Shown here: in pieces, positions 22,795 to 32,485 of the stretch | Position numbering within the stretch: the first letter of the stretch is position 1 | Layout of the letters: each line of letters opens with the position of its first letter | Origin: Turbatrix aceti | Taxonomy: Eukaryota; Nematoda; Chromadorea; Rhabditida; Panagrolaimidae | Assembly: GCA_963969345.1 (NCBI GenBank) | Contig: OZ017767.1 | Location: 2,666,001-2,730,000, forward strand | DNA: 64,000 nucleotides | Direction of reading: 5' to 3' | Position numbers and translations under genes: made by a program | Notes under the pieces: generated by a model | Told to the model about the DNA's origin: nothing | What the model saw: the letters and a program-made list of their open reading frames with translations, nothing else | The model's database searches: none

Positions 22795-25658
22795 CTAATC
22801 ATCTTCAAAAAAAGCCAACTTCCGTGCACGTACCCCAACTAATGGTATCTTAACCGCCGGCAATTTTATGATTAGGTAATCCCCCTCGTCCGACAGTGCA
22901 ACGATGCAGAAAAAAATTTTTTTTAAATAATAATCGTCTTTGAAAAGAGCTTTGTCAATTTTTTTGGAGAAAAAAATGTACATAAAGGATTTAGCACCTA
23001 ACAAGGAAATAATTCATATTTAAATGTACTTTTGTGTGTTTCAAGTTAAACCGAGTTTTGCTCATTCAGCTGGCACGAAAAACATTTACTACACTTACGT
23101 AGTGTCCTAAAAGCCCGGTTGAGGTTCCTTATGTCCATCTGGATGACACTTTGACACGCAACGTCAACCAGGAGAGTGCAAAGAGTAACAGGATTATTCA
23201 CTGGGCCAAAGACTGCACACATGAGTACCGAGGAGCAAATGAATAAACATTCATTCGAATTTTCCTGCAAGAGTTGAAAAAACTAATAATCTACGTCACA
23301 AACCCATAAAGCGAAAAAAAAGTGTTGAAACACGGTATCAAAAAGTTTAGATACCGTTTATGCATAAGGTATAGAGTCCCATGCTTTTACGATGTCTTCA
23401 GACGTCTGAAGTCATAGAAAATTTTTTTGCCATTATTTGAACTGTTACGCGAGTACGAGTTGGTGCAACGCGTGCGCATTCGTATCTCGCGTAGAATAAT
23501 TGTTTCCTGTATTTCCCTTTCCTATTGTCTCAGTTGTTGTTTTGTCTGTCGCCGCGAGCGGTCGTGTTCGTTGGCTGCGTGATCGACGCCCGGCCGAAGG
23601 CAAGCCCAGAGCAACCCAAAGACCTCAACCCGACGGAACTCCACCCTTGTTGAGGTAATGATTGGACCTGTGTATATTGTATTATATGTATTGGTTACAG
23701 GTCTTTGTTTGTGAGTAAAGTATCTATCGCGAGTGGCATAGAGAACTAATACATTGGTGACGAGAGGATTCGGCGACCTACAGAGGTGACGAGAAGCCGA
23801 TCCAAGCCATGCCCGCAACTCCGAACAAGACAGATCTCACGACCGAGCCCGAGAAGGATGCGAAGAAGAGCAAACCGCTTGCCGCGAAAGCTGCAGGGCC
23901 AGCAATCGGAGCGGTTGCAGTCTCAAAGCGATCATCGATCCAGGAGGCCAGGGTCAATCAGCAGAAAACCCGATGGTCGTGTCTATATGTCAAGGAGTGC
24001 ACGTGCCATCAATTCGACGACTTCGCAGGATCCCAGGATCACATCGGTGCAGCGACCATTCATGAACGGAAGGGTGACCAGGCCGGTCGGACCCTTGCCG
24101 TGCGGATCGCAGAAGCAGCCAACGATGACCAGCTCTCGAAAGTCAAGTTTGAAGGACGAGCAGAAGCGGTACCCCAGACGATTGCAAGCCAGTGCAATGT
24201 CAAAAAGGAGGGGAAAGTGGTGATAGCGAGTGTTCCTGTTATCACCGAAGGCAAGTGCGTGCCACGTGCGAAGGCAGCACACCCAGCACTATTGCCTACG
24301 ATTGAAGATGTTCAAAGCATCCAGCATTGTCCGTCCCTGCCGTATCCAGCCGAGCGATACGTGCACATGCTCACGGATGGATTGAAGATGAACGCCGACG
24401 TGGTGGACCTGCAGGAAGCAGTCCGCCTGATGCTGCTCAGCATCCGAACCAGTCCCAGCAAGATGGTTCCCGGTAACATCAGTCCTGCCGAAGCACTCTT
24501 GGACGACAACCGAAACCGACGCCGGATTTCGAGAAGCCGCAGACGCAGAGTGTTTGCAAGAAAACGTGTCCCGACGACTACCCGTCGCAGGGTGAATCCG
24601 ACGACGACGTCTCAGGAAGGAGATTTGCCCCTGTCCCATGATTCAGCCCTTATTGTCCGTTTCTGTTGAGAGAGGGAAGTGTTACGCGAGTACGAGTTGG
24701 TGCAACGCGTGCGCATTCGTATCTCGCGTAGAATAATTGTTTCCTGTATTTCCCTTTCCTATTGTCTCAGTTGTTGTTTTGTCTGTCGCCGCGAGCGGTC
24801 GTGTTCGTTGGCTGCGTGATCGACGCCCGGCCGAAGGCAAGCCCAGAGCAACCCAAAGACCTCAACCCGACGGAACTCCACCCTTGTTGAGGTAATGATT
24901 GGACCTGTGTATATTGTATTATATGTATTGGTTACAGGTCTTTGTTTGTGAGTAAAGTATCTATCGCGAGTGGCATAGAGAACTACTACAGAACAAAAAA
25001 AGAAAGCTCGTCATCGCGCTATTATTCATAACACAATAGCAAAAAAAAGAGAATGAAAAGTCTATAGATGATTCGAAACATGAATTTTTTTGTCATCCAT
25101 AAATTTGAAAATTTTGAAACAAAAAAAAGCGTGGAAAAGTTGGAATTTTCAACACAAAAAATTTCTGCAGTTAATGAATTTATAGAAAACTTGTTTTGAT
25201 GAATTACTACGTGCAATCCATGAAATAAATTTTATTTGCAAGTGCTAATGTTGTTTTTCAGATTTTTTTCGGAAAACTTATTTCGGGTAAAAAACCGCAC
25301 ACGCAGCGCATAGTAGTAAGTAGCATCATTTCGACAGATGAGTCCAGCTCCTAGAACCTATCTCGGAATGTCCATTTTAGCGTTTCACTGAAAACGCAAA
25401 AGCACAAAACTATAGTATAAATTGTGGTACGTATTAGCCTTTGTACTGTTTTCTGTAGGCACATAATTATAAAAAACCGCGTCATACGGTATATAAAAAA
25501 ATATACGCCACCTCACCTGTCTGAACGAACGAATTGTAGGATCTAAAAATAATCCAACCAAACACGCAAATAAAAAATATGCAAAATGACGGCATAATTC
25601 GAGAGTACCAGAAATATCAAACAAAAAACATGTTTCAACGTTTTTTACGTCAAACAAA
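22795..25658 (-). CDS. Candidate membrane protein, 3' exons, with an LTR element in its intron
   Basis: Three minus-strand open segments fit together by phase: 25658-25517 (acceptor ATTTTAG, donor CAG/GTGAGG, phase 0), 23264-23099 (acceptor CTTGCAG, donor GTAAGTG, phase 1) and 22937-22795 (weak acceptor TTTCAAAG, stop). The first encodes a hydrophobic segment (HFAYFLFACLVGLFL), the second another (ECLFICSSVLMCAVFGPV) followed by Asn/Pro and charged residues, the third a short charged end. They suggest membrane helices, perhaps of a receptor or channel, but I recognise no family. The 5' part is not found. The LTR element at 23443-24990 lies wholly within the intron between the first two. No longer conserved domain supports this model, so it could be coincidental. 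Confidence 0.35.
23443..23753 (+). repeat. Left LTR
   Basis: 311 bp, TGTTACGCG at the start and AACTAATACA at the end. Identical to the right LTR except A at 23749 where the right copy has C (24986). Confidence 0.95.
23754..23778 (+). promoter_or_regulatory. Probable primer-binding site
   Basis: TTGGTGACGAGAGGATTCGG and following bases begin immediately after the left LTR. TGGTGAC is typical of the primer site of Ty3/gypsy elements; the priming tRNA is not identified. Confidence 0.6.
23809..24669 (+). CDS. Residual polyprotein ORF of the LTR element
   Basis: 286 codons from ATG to TGA. The N-terminal part (about 1-190) is Lys/Ala-rich and unrecognised, perhaps the start of gag or unrelated filler. 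Residues from about 180 (AERYVHMLTDGLK) through EAVRLMLLSIRTSP and NISPAEALL resemble the end of the integrase core and the following segment of Ty3/gypsy integrases (compare the usual RTTPH…SPAELLF). The Arg-rich end is consistent with an integrase tail. The frame is intact, so the shortened protein could be made, but it lacks the DDE catalytic core as far as I can see. Confidence 0.7.
   Translation: MPATPNKTDLTTEPEKDAKKSKPLAAKAAGPAIGAVAVSKRSSIQEARVNQQKTRWSCLYVKECTCHQFDDFAGSQDHIGAATIHERKGDQAGRTLAVRIAEAANDDQLSKVKFEGRAEAVPQTIASQCNVKKEGKVVIASVPVITEGKCVPRAKAAHPALLPTIEDVQSIQHCPSLPYPAERYVHMLTDGLKMNADVVDLQEAVRLMLLSIRTSPSKMVPGNISPAEALLDDNRNRRRISRSRRRRVFARKRVPTTTRRRVNPTTTSQEGDLPLSHDSALIVRFC
24669..24679 (+). 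promoter_or_regulatory. Polypurine tract of the LTR element
   Basis: GAGAGAGGGAAG-like purine run directly before the TG of the right LTR; expected plus-strand priming site. Confidence 0.7.
24680..24990 (+). repeat. Right LTR
   Basis: 311 bp, nearly identical to the left LTR (one mismatch seen by eye), followed by the target duplication GAAC. Confidence 0.95.
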
Positions 25659-28600
25659 CTAAAATAAGTCTATTTAATTTCACGTTAATTCCACTTTGTG
25701 AGCATTTTTGCAAGAAAAAAACAGTCAACTACGGCAGAAAATTATGGTACCCCGAACAGAGAAAAAAACATTTGTGAACCAGAAAAAAAATTGTTCAAGA
25801 AAGTGGAAACTTTTCCCGCTCTGATTTACCTTTTCCTCGGTCCAAAAAGTCAAAATTGGTAACAAAAAAAATCATAGTATGGAACTTCGGTTTGCACACA
25901 AAAATGGAAAACCGAAATGTTATTCAAAGAAAAAAAACCGGAAATCATAAAAAAAATGGTAAGTGATATAAATTCAGCTTTTCCAGACAAAAACACAGTA
26001 ACAAAAATTGCAACAACAAGCATGGATGAACGCAGCGGTCAAACCTATTGGGAGTCGTTCATGCATTCAGTGCTTCTCGATAACAGGCTTTTTATATCGC
26101 AGAGAGAAGAGATCTCTGAACCTACATAACCTTTTTATTCACTGCCCTGCAAGACACCAGCAAACGTAATCCAGAGATAGTACACATCATTTTTTATATA
26201 ATAATTTAAAATGTACCCGTAAGACAAAAAAAAGAGTAAGCCAGTACCGGAAAGGGAAGAAAGAAACCATAGAAGTGTGCTGGAAAAAAACGTGTCCCTG
26301 GAAAACAGAAGAAATTTCTAATAAAATAATTGTTTCAAGTAATTCAAACCAGAAACCGGACAGAAATTTTTTCGACACTTTTTCCAGGAACAAAAATTTA
26401 TTTAAAAAAATGCAATTTTCATAACCACAGTATTCGATTTGCTGTCGGATGAGTTATCGCGCAGTCAACAGTAAGTTCAAAATCTTTGATGAATGCTACT
26501 ACAAATGCCTAATTTTTTTCAAAATTTTTTATAATCTGTAGGAAATGAGTAATTTTCAAATAATAAAGGCACCGTTGTCTGGCTTGAATGAAAAAAAATA
26601 TTACAAATCTCAAGAGAATCTTCAAGCCAGCAGATTACTAACAAAGAAAAAAGAATGCCGACTAAGTAAGTAAGAGGAACTGGATCAGCTGAAGCCATTT
26701 CACTGTTCCAAGAAAAAGGGTACTAAAACTGTTATGCACGCTCCAAATGTGTCAAATTCGAAAACAAACTGCTGTACCTCAAATAAAGAGACGAAAATAA
26801 AACATCCTTATTTCTATCTACTTCCAAGAATTCTTCAAAGAGTAAAATACCCTCTTTCATGTGTTGTACACAACATTTTTCCCTGTCAAACATAATGTAT
26901 TTTAAAAATACTATTTTTAGATGACAGCAAAGACAAAAATAAAATAAACTACTCTCATCCCTAAAATATGTTTTTATTTATGTCCGTGCGAATGCTTTGC
27001 AAAAACGATGGGTAATCCGAAAAAAATGAGTCCGAAAAAAAACAAGTGCCATGATATCATTTTTTGCAGGATTGGAAAGGTCGTGACATTCAAACGGACG
27101 TTTTTGGACACTTTGTGGCCCGTTGCTTTTTTCGAGGGGCAAGCAAGCGTTCCGTCTACAAACATACCTCGCTGAATGTCTGTCTACAATTTGACAGAAA
27201 ACATTTTTTGTGTTAAAAGTGTTAAAAAAATCCGGTGTGGTCGGCTTGGTCCCCGGAATGACACTCACTCAGTCACCCACAAAGAACGGAATTGAAATCA
27301 TTGTCAAGCTTTGCTTCTCAGATGACAACATTCGGAATGTATAATTACTCCAGAACTCACATCGGCAAAAAGCACGTATGAAACTTTTTTTTGTTCTAAA
27401 AAAATAAATACCGAAAAGAACAGGAGAGTTAAGTTTACCGGAAACGGTGACATTTTAAGTATGATACCATATTTCTTAACAACCGACAGCTACGGAGAAC
27501 AATTGAAGTGTCAAAGTACAAATGACACGTTGAAAGACGTTTCAATCGACCACAGATGCAATCGAAGCCGCCACCGTCTCAAAGCTTCGTGGGTTGGTGA
27601 GCAGTTGAATGAATGCTCAAAGAAGACAGACACGTTAATTAAAGCACAAAATTTAGTCACACTGTCCAAGTTATTTAAAAAAAAATGACGAAAAAAGCAC
27701 CATTTTTAAAGACTCAAAATCGTATACATACTTAGATACTATTTTTTTTCTAATTACATGTTCTTTGTTTCACCAATTATTTTCCATTCTTGATGACTGC
27801 ATGAGTTTCCATAATCACACACAACACAAATCTATCTGCTTTCTGCAACAAAATCTATCAATGTGACAAATGAGCAAAAAGTTTCTTTCTAATTCGTATG
27901 CGTGGGCCCCGAAAGAAGAGATTACGGTAGCTTATGTTAGTATCTGACTTCAACAGCTAAAAATGAAAAGAACAAAAAGCGGCGTGTGAATGAAATAATT
28001 CAGACAAAAAATAAAGAAGGGTGTCTCATAAGAGAATTATTTAATTAGAACGTCGCGCAAAAAAATAAAATTTGGTTCTATGATTTTGAGAACAAAAAAA
28101 CGATAAAATTCAGAAAACTCAAAATTTTATTGTAAAAAAATGCAGCACATTTTTGGGTCAAGAATAACTAAAAATAATCTTTTCTTTATTTTTAGGAATT
28201 GAAAAATTTTGTTTTTTGTATCAAAAAAATTCTATTATAATATGTATCTATATGGTTTTGAGTAAAAAAATTTACAACAGACAAAAAAAGACAAATAACC
28301 TTACATTTCAACAAAAATTATGAATTCCACAAAAAAATAAGCACGCCATCTAAAAACCTTCCTGGAATTCTACAAAATACCCAAAATCAAACTGACAACA
28401 AAACTGATAATTTAAATATTTTTGGAAAAGTGCCATCAAAAAACCTGCCCCGGGCTAAAAAATCCGTCGTAGCGACAAAACTTAATTAAAGCCAAAAAAG
28501 GATACTCAGGTCGGTCAAAAGTCGATCGACCAATGACAAAATTTTTGAAGAGGGCACAAACCAAAAAAAGCCTGCGTTTTCAATTCGATAGCATGCAGGC

Positions 28601-29358
28601 CGCACCGGCGGCACTGTCTCAAATTACGTCAAGGCCAAAGAAAACGCTCGCCCGCCCGCCGCCTCCAGCTGGATTATCAAATTTTGGTTATTGTGTTAAA
28701 AAAATTGGGTTGAACAATCAAACATCAAAAAAGTCCAGTGCAGCAGCGTCTGCAACAAATGAAACCTAATTGACCAAAAATTATTTTCATATATGAAAAA
28801 AAAAATTTACGTACATATTCAACGCCCTCGGTTATTCGAAATTGAATTACGTGCTCAACTTGAGCTCTAGTCAAACACGAGTACCCCAAAAAGTCAGTCA
28901 GGCGAAAAATCAGGGTACAAGCGGTCCGATTTAGGGAACCAAAAATCGTTGGACTGGTGGTGAACTTTTTGGAAACACATCTAATTTTTTTTTATGCTGA
29001 ATTTTTAAAGCATGGTGATCAGAGTATACCCCAGGCGCACACCATTGTTCGCCATTGTTCTGCACACAAAAAAATCCTTTTATTTTTGCAACCAGAAGCA
29101 AGCAAGCAACTTTGAGTCCTAATAAATATCAGCAATACTAGAAACATTTCAGCAGGAAAAAGTCACATTCAAATGACCGAAAAAATGAATATTCAATTGA
29201 ATTATTTTTGTTATCATTCCCGCCTCTGGCACAACCCAAATGCAAGCAAGTTTTTTCTGACACACAAGATTTCCGGGTAGATTTACTAATTATGCGAAAA
29301 AAGTGAAGCCAGAATTATTAGTCAGGACGAAAAGGAATAGTATAGAAAAGGCAAAATG
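25659..29358. other. AT-rich region without supported genes
   Basis: Dominated by A-runs on the plus strand. Short open frames (for example 28533-28769, Lys/Ala/Pro-rich, and a hydrophobic minus-strand one at 26974-27060) have no family resemblance and no clear exon partners. It could be intron of a minus-strand gene or intergenic. Confidence 0.5.
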
Positions 29359-29581
29359 GTCATCGGACGCGTCCGCCAGGCCACCCTCCGAGGCGATGGA
29401 CCGACGACTTTGCGGCCTTCCAGAACGCTCCTGCTAAGGACTACGACGTGACGCAGGTAGCTACGATTGACGGCGCCCTCTTCGTGCAATCTCGATACTC
29501 ATCACTGTCTCTTTAATTTTGTAATGAGTAATTATGCACGAGTAAGAGTAATAAAGTAAAGTAAAGTAAAAGTCATCGGAC
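29359..29581 (+). mobile_element. 5'-truncated LINE 3' end with target-site duplication
   Basis: The direct repeat GTCATCGGAC flanks the insert at 29359-29368 and 29572-29581. The 203-bp insert encodes the last residues of a LINE ORF2 (RPPGHPPRRWTDDFAAFQ, the conserved C-terminal W/DD region of many non-LTR elements), a stop at 29514-29516, a short 3' UTR and a TAAAG tandem tail (about 29552-29571). Severe 5' truncation, a short tandem tail and a target duplication are the standard result of target-primed insertion. An RTE- or CR1-like origin is inferred. Confidence 0.8.
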
Positions 29582-29984
29582 AGAACGTCCAAGAACTTGA
29601 CGATGCTAATAGGTGTGATGTTCTGGTAACACTTGCAGTTTTGGACGAACGCAGTTTGCAGCGCACAGCTGCAGAAATTGGTTTTTCAGGAATTCTAGCG
29701 TCAGAGCATAAAATACCAATTTTAAAAATAATGACTCTAACAAATACAAAAAAAACATCTATGAGGGTAAAAAAACAAAAAAAAATATTATGTTTGCTCA
29801 GATCATTGAAAATGTTAGCTTGTTTTTTTTAAACAAAAATTATACAAACTTTCACGAACAATTCGAATCGATAAAAAACATTGGTCAAAAAATGGCAAAG
29901 ATCAAAGTTCAAAGTATTTGGCAAAGAAACGCGAGCTCAATTTTTTGAGAGAAAAAAATGAGCACACCTACATAGATCGATGGC

Positions 29985-30361
29985 GGCACGCGCACAACAT
30001 TCCCAGACTGCGCAGGGCAACCGTCGCAGTGATCGGACAAATAACGCCAAAAAAGGATCTTTGCTACCTTGCTTTGTGCTTCCGAGGAGAATGCTCCAGA
30101 AGCGGACGACGACTTCGGGGCGAAGAGGTAATTATAGAACCCGAATTTGACCTTCAATCGGATTTATAAAATCAGATTTCAGAAAAGCCGGTGGTTTCGA
30201 CACCAGTTCAGCTGGCAGTGAGTCAGTCGTTTCCCGCCGTAGCTTGCATGCACGTTCACACCTTTGGTGTTCGCCGGCTGGTGCATCATGATGGTCATTT
30301 ACCGGCTTTGGTAGTGCATGCAATGGTTGCGTCAAACGAGGTATTTATTTACGTTTTGTGA
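29985..30361 (+). pseudogene. Partial paralogue of the membrane-anchored gene at 59.9 kb
   Basis: The frame reading VLPRRMLQKRTTTSGRR matches VLLRSLLQKRTTTSRWR of the gene at 59862-61304, and the upstream non-coding DNA (CACACCTACATAGATCGATG and following) also matches 59.65-59.75 kb. The intron 30128-30182 is at the same codon position and phase (donor GTAATT, acceptor ATTTCAG). The second exon stays open for about 58 codons and stops at 30359-30361, without the acidic repeats of the other copy. Either a truncated paralogue or a decaying copy. The start codon is unclear. Confidence 0.5.
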
Positions 30362-30948
30362 TTAAGTTGCTCCCTATTTACTTAGTTTTGCACTAGCGAT
30401 ATGGTTCGTATTTCGAAGTTGATCGTTGTCTTGCATGTTTGGCACCGACGATGTCGAGAACAATTGACGCGTCGAAAAATTATAATACTTCAAAGAGAAA
30501 AGCATCATTGCCCGACTCCGAAGCGACCGAAGTCTAAAATCATGAATTGCCTGAAGAAACGGAGTAAAACGAAAAATAGACTACGCCCAGAATGCCACGA
30601 AGCTTGGACCTGTTCAAATGCTCCCGAAGATCACCTACGCCCATCGATACCTGTCACCGATCGGGGTCGTCAAATTCACTGATATTTCCAACTTCATCAT
30701 CTCAGCTTTCTACTTGATCAGGCTTGAGTACTGATGTGAGTACACAGCTTCTCTCCCCTGCCGCAGCGAGCCGTGTGTCGCTGTGGCACACGGCGCACAT
30801 CACATACTCACACAACGATAGCAATTGTTCTTTTTTTGGCGTCCACGCGATTGCGAGTGATTTTTTTTCGTGACGCTGTTTTTTCTCTTCATCTTTCAGT
30901 TTTTCTATCGTCAACGATTTGTTTTCTGTTTCAGGCGCTGCACCAAGC

Positions 30949-31719
30949 ATGGAGAAGTGTACCGACGAGTCCGACGACGACAAGGGCCCGCCTCCGGTTT
31001 CGAACAAGCCCGACGAGCAAGTCCAGTCTCAGGAGTCCGATCAAGTGCCGCGTATCAGTAAGTCATTTTTTTAACAATTTAAAACGTTTTATGAAGGCTA
31101 GGAATCATTTTTTGTGAGCCGTTTTTTACTTTTGTACTAAACTACACTGTAATGAGCAGCTTTTGTTGACCGTGGCAATTTTTTAGTAACCGACCCTCGA
31201 AAGCTGGGAGAAGAGCTTTACATGCTCAAAATGACTGTCAATACCATTTATTGGAATTCCAAGCGTCAATCCAGCAGCCTTGATGAAATCGAAAGTCTGA
31301 AGCGTATCATTGAGTCGCAGGAGCGTCGAATTTTGTCGCTCGAGAACGACGTAGCCGTGCTCACCATGAGAGAAAATTCCTGGTTAGCACACTCGCCTAC
31401 GTATTCTCTTGCAGCCACGCCTGTCGCTTCTCCGACAACTTCGGCAACGCGCCCGCCGTCGTGTTTTTCTGCACCGACTCCTGCCGCTTCTCCGACAACT
31501 TCGGCATACTCGTCAAATCGGACGACTCCTTCCTACACGCCGCCGTCGACGCCGCCCGCAACACCGACGATAAACTCCACTCCGACGACGACAGTTGCCC
31601 CAAACGACGCGAATCACCGGCAGCCACGGAACCACACTCCTCTCCTTCAAGCGTCTGAAATTCTGCCGGACGGCCAAACTCGCTCACGTCATGCTCCTCG
31701 GCGCTGGTCGCCGTCGTGA
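30949..31719 (+). CDS. Unrecognised protein with a coiled coil and Ser/Thr/Pro-rich tail
   Basis: Two exons, 30949-31057 and 31187-31719, joined in phase 1 (CA/GTAAGT; TTTTTTAG), 213 residues. The acceptor TGTTTCAG lies 14 nt before the ATG, fitting trans-splicing or a 5' UTR intron. An acidic N-terminus (about residues 1-36) leads to a helix with heptads (LGEELYMLKMTVNTIYW; EIESLKRIIESQERRILSLE; about 42-95), then a Thr/Ser/Pro-rich tail with two near-repeats of SPTTSA. It could be a nuclear or cytoplasmic adaptor; no family is recognised. It converges on the minus-strand gene at 31837. Confidence 0.65.
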
Positions 31720-31836
31720 GGCATCTGGAGCCTCGAAGTTGCATGTTTTTGAACAGCTTTTTCAATTTTTTTACAATTAACAGGGATTTTGTTGGTTTTA
31801 TTTTGAATAAAAATCAAAACAAAAATGCCTTTTTTT

Positions 31837-32121
31837 TCATTTTGTCACCAATGAACGTAAGCCGGCCGGATGTGAAACGGAAGATTCCGGATTTATGCCG
31901 TTGTTGCGGCCCAGTTCGAAACAGCCAGCGAGCAGGGAAAACGGTGTTTGACGAACCCAGAAGGCAGCGCGTCCGAGGTTGACGTCGTGCCTCATGAGAC
32001 GCATGCGGGCGTCTCGGAACCAGCACTGCTTGTTGTTGTAGCCGGCGACGTTCTCATTATCGGGGTGATCGACTACGCCGCGCTGGATGAGGTCTCGGGT
32101 TTTCTCGCATTCAAATTTCAT
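31837..32121 (-). CDS. Small unrecognised protein, 94 aa
   Basis: One exon from ATG at 32121 to TGA at 31837. TTTTTTTCAG ends 13 nt upstream of the ATG, and AATAAA-like sequence lies shortly after the stop on the minus strand. The region is GC-rich compared with its flanks. Sequence features: [18 protein letters not shown] near the start, then [17 protein letters not shown], which could be a short helical DNA- or protein-binding fold; no family recognised. The plus-strand frames over the same DNA lack such signals. Confidence 0.6.
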   Translation of the reverse strand: MKFECEKTRDLIQRGVVDHPDNENVAGYNNKQCWFRDARMRLMRHDVNLGRAAFWVRQTPFSLLAGCFELGRNNGINPESSVSHPAGLRSLVTK

Positions 32122-32485
32122 AAACAGTCAGATCCTGAAAAAAATGTACATAAAAAATGTTTTAAAAAAAGTTTTGTCAAATTTCTCAAAAAAAACCTCG
32201 GCAAAAAAATCTTCTCCGTGTCGACATCCCAGAACGAAACAAAATCATTCAGGCGCTCACTCGGGAATCGCAGCAAAGTTGACTCGTGCATTCAATTCGC
32301 CCGGAGAATGCAAATTCATTCGCCCTGTTGTGGTAGTTTGCACACGGGAAATAAAAAGAAATGCACTCAAGAAAAACGTGTCATGCAAATTACAAAAAAA
32401 GCAACCCACAAAGCAAAGTTTGGAAGAAAAAACCTTACAGAATTTCTGTGCCATCGTTTATCGATTTTCTACTCCATCTTCTATC

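Larger units (their letters stand above)
23443..24990 (+). mobile_element. Deleted, non-autonomous Ty3/gypsy-like LTR retrotransposon
   Basis: A 1548-bp element with two 311-bp LTRs starting TGTTACGCG and ending TACA, flanked by the 4-bp target duplication GAAC (23439-23442 and 24991-24994). A probable primer-binding site starts directly after the left LTR and a polypurine tract precedes the right LTR. The interior is only 926 bp, with one reading frame that retains a piece of integrase but no recognisable protease, reverse transcriptase or RNase H. The LTRs differ at one position, so the insertion is recent and must have been mobilised by proteins supplied elsewhere. Confidence 0.93.
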
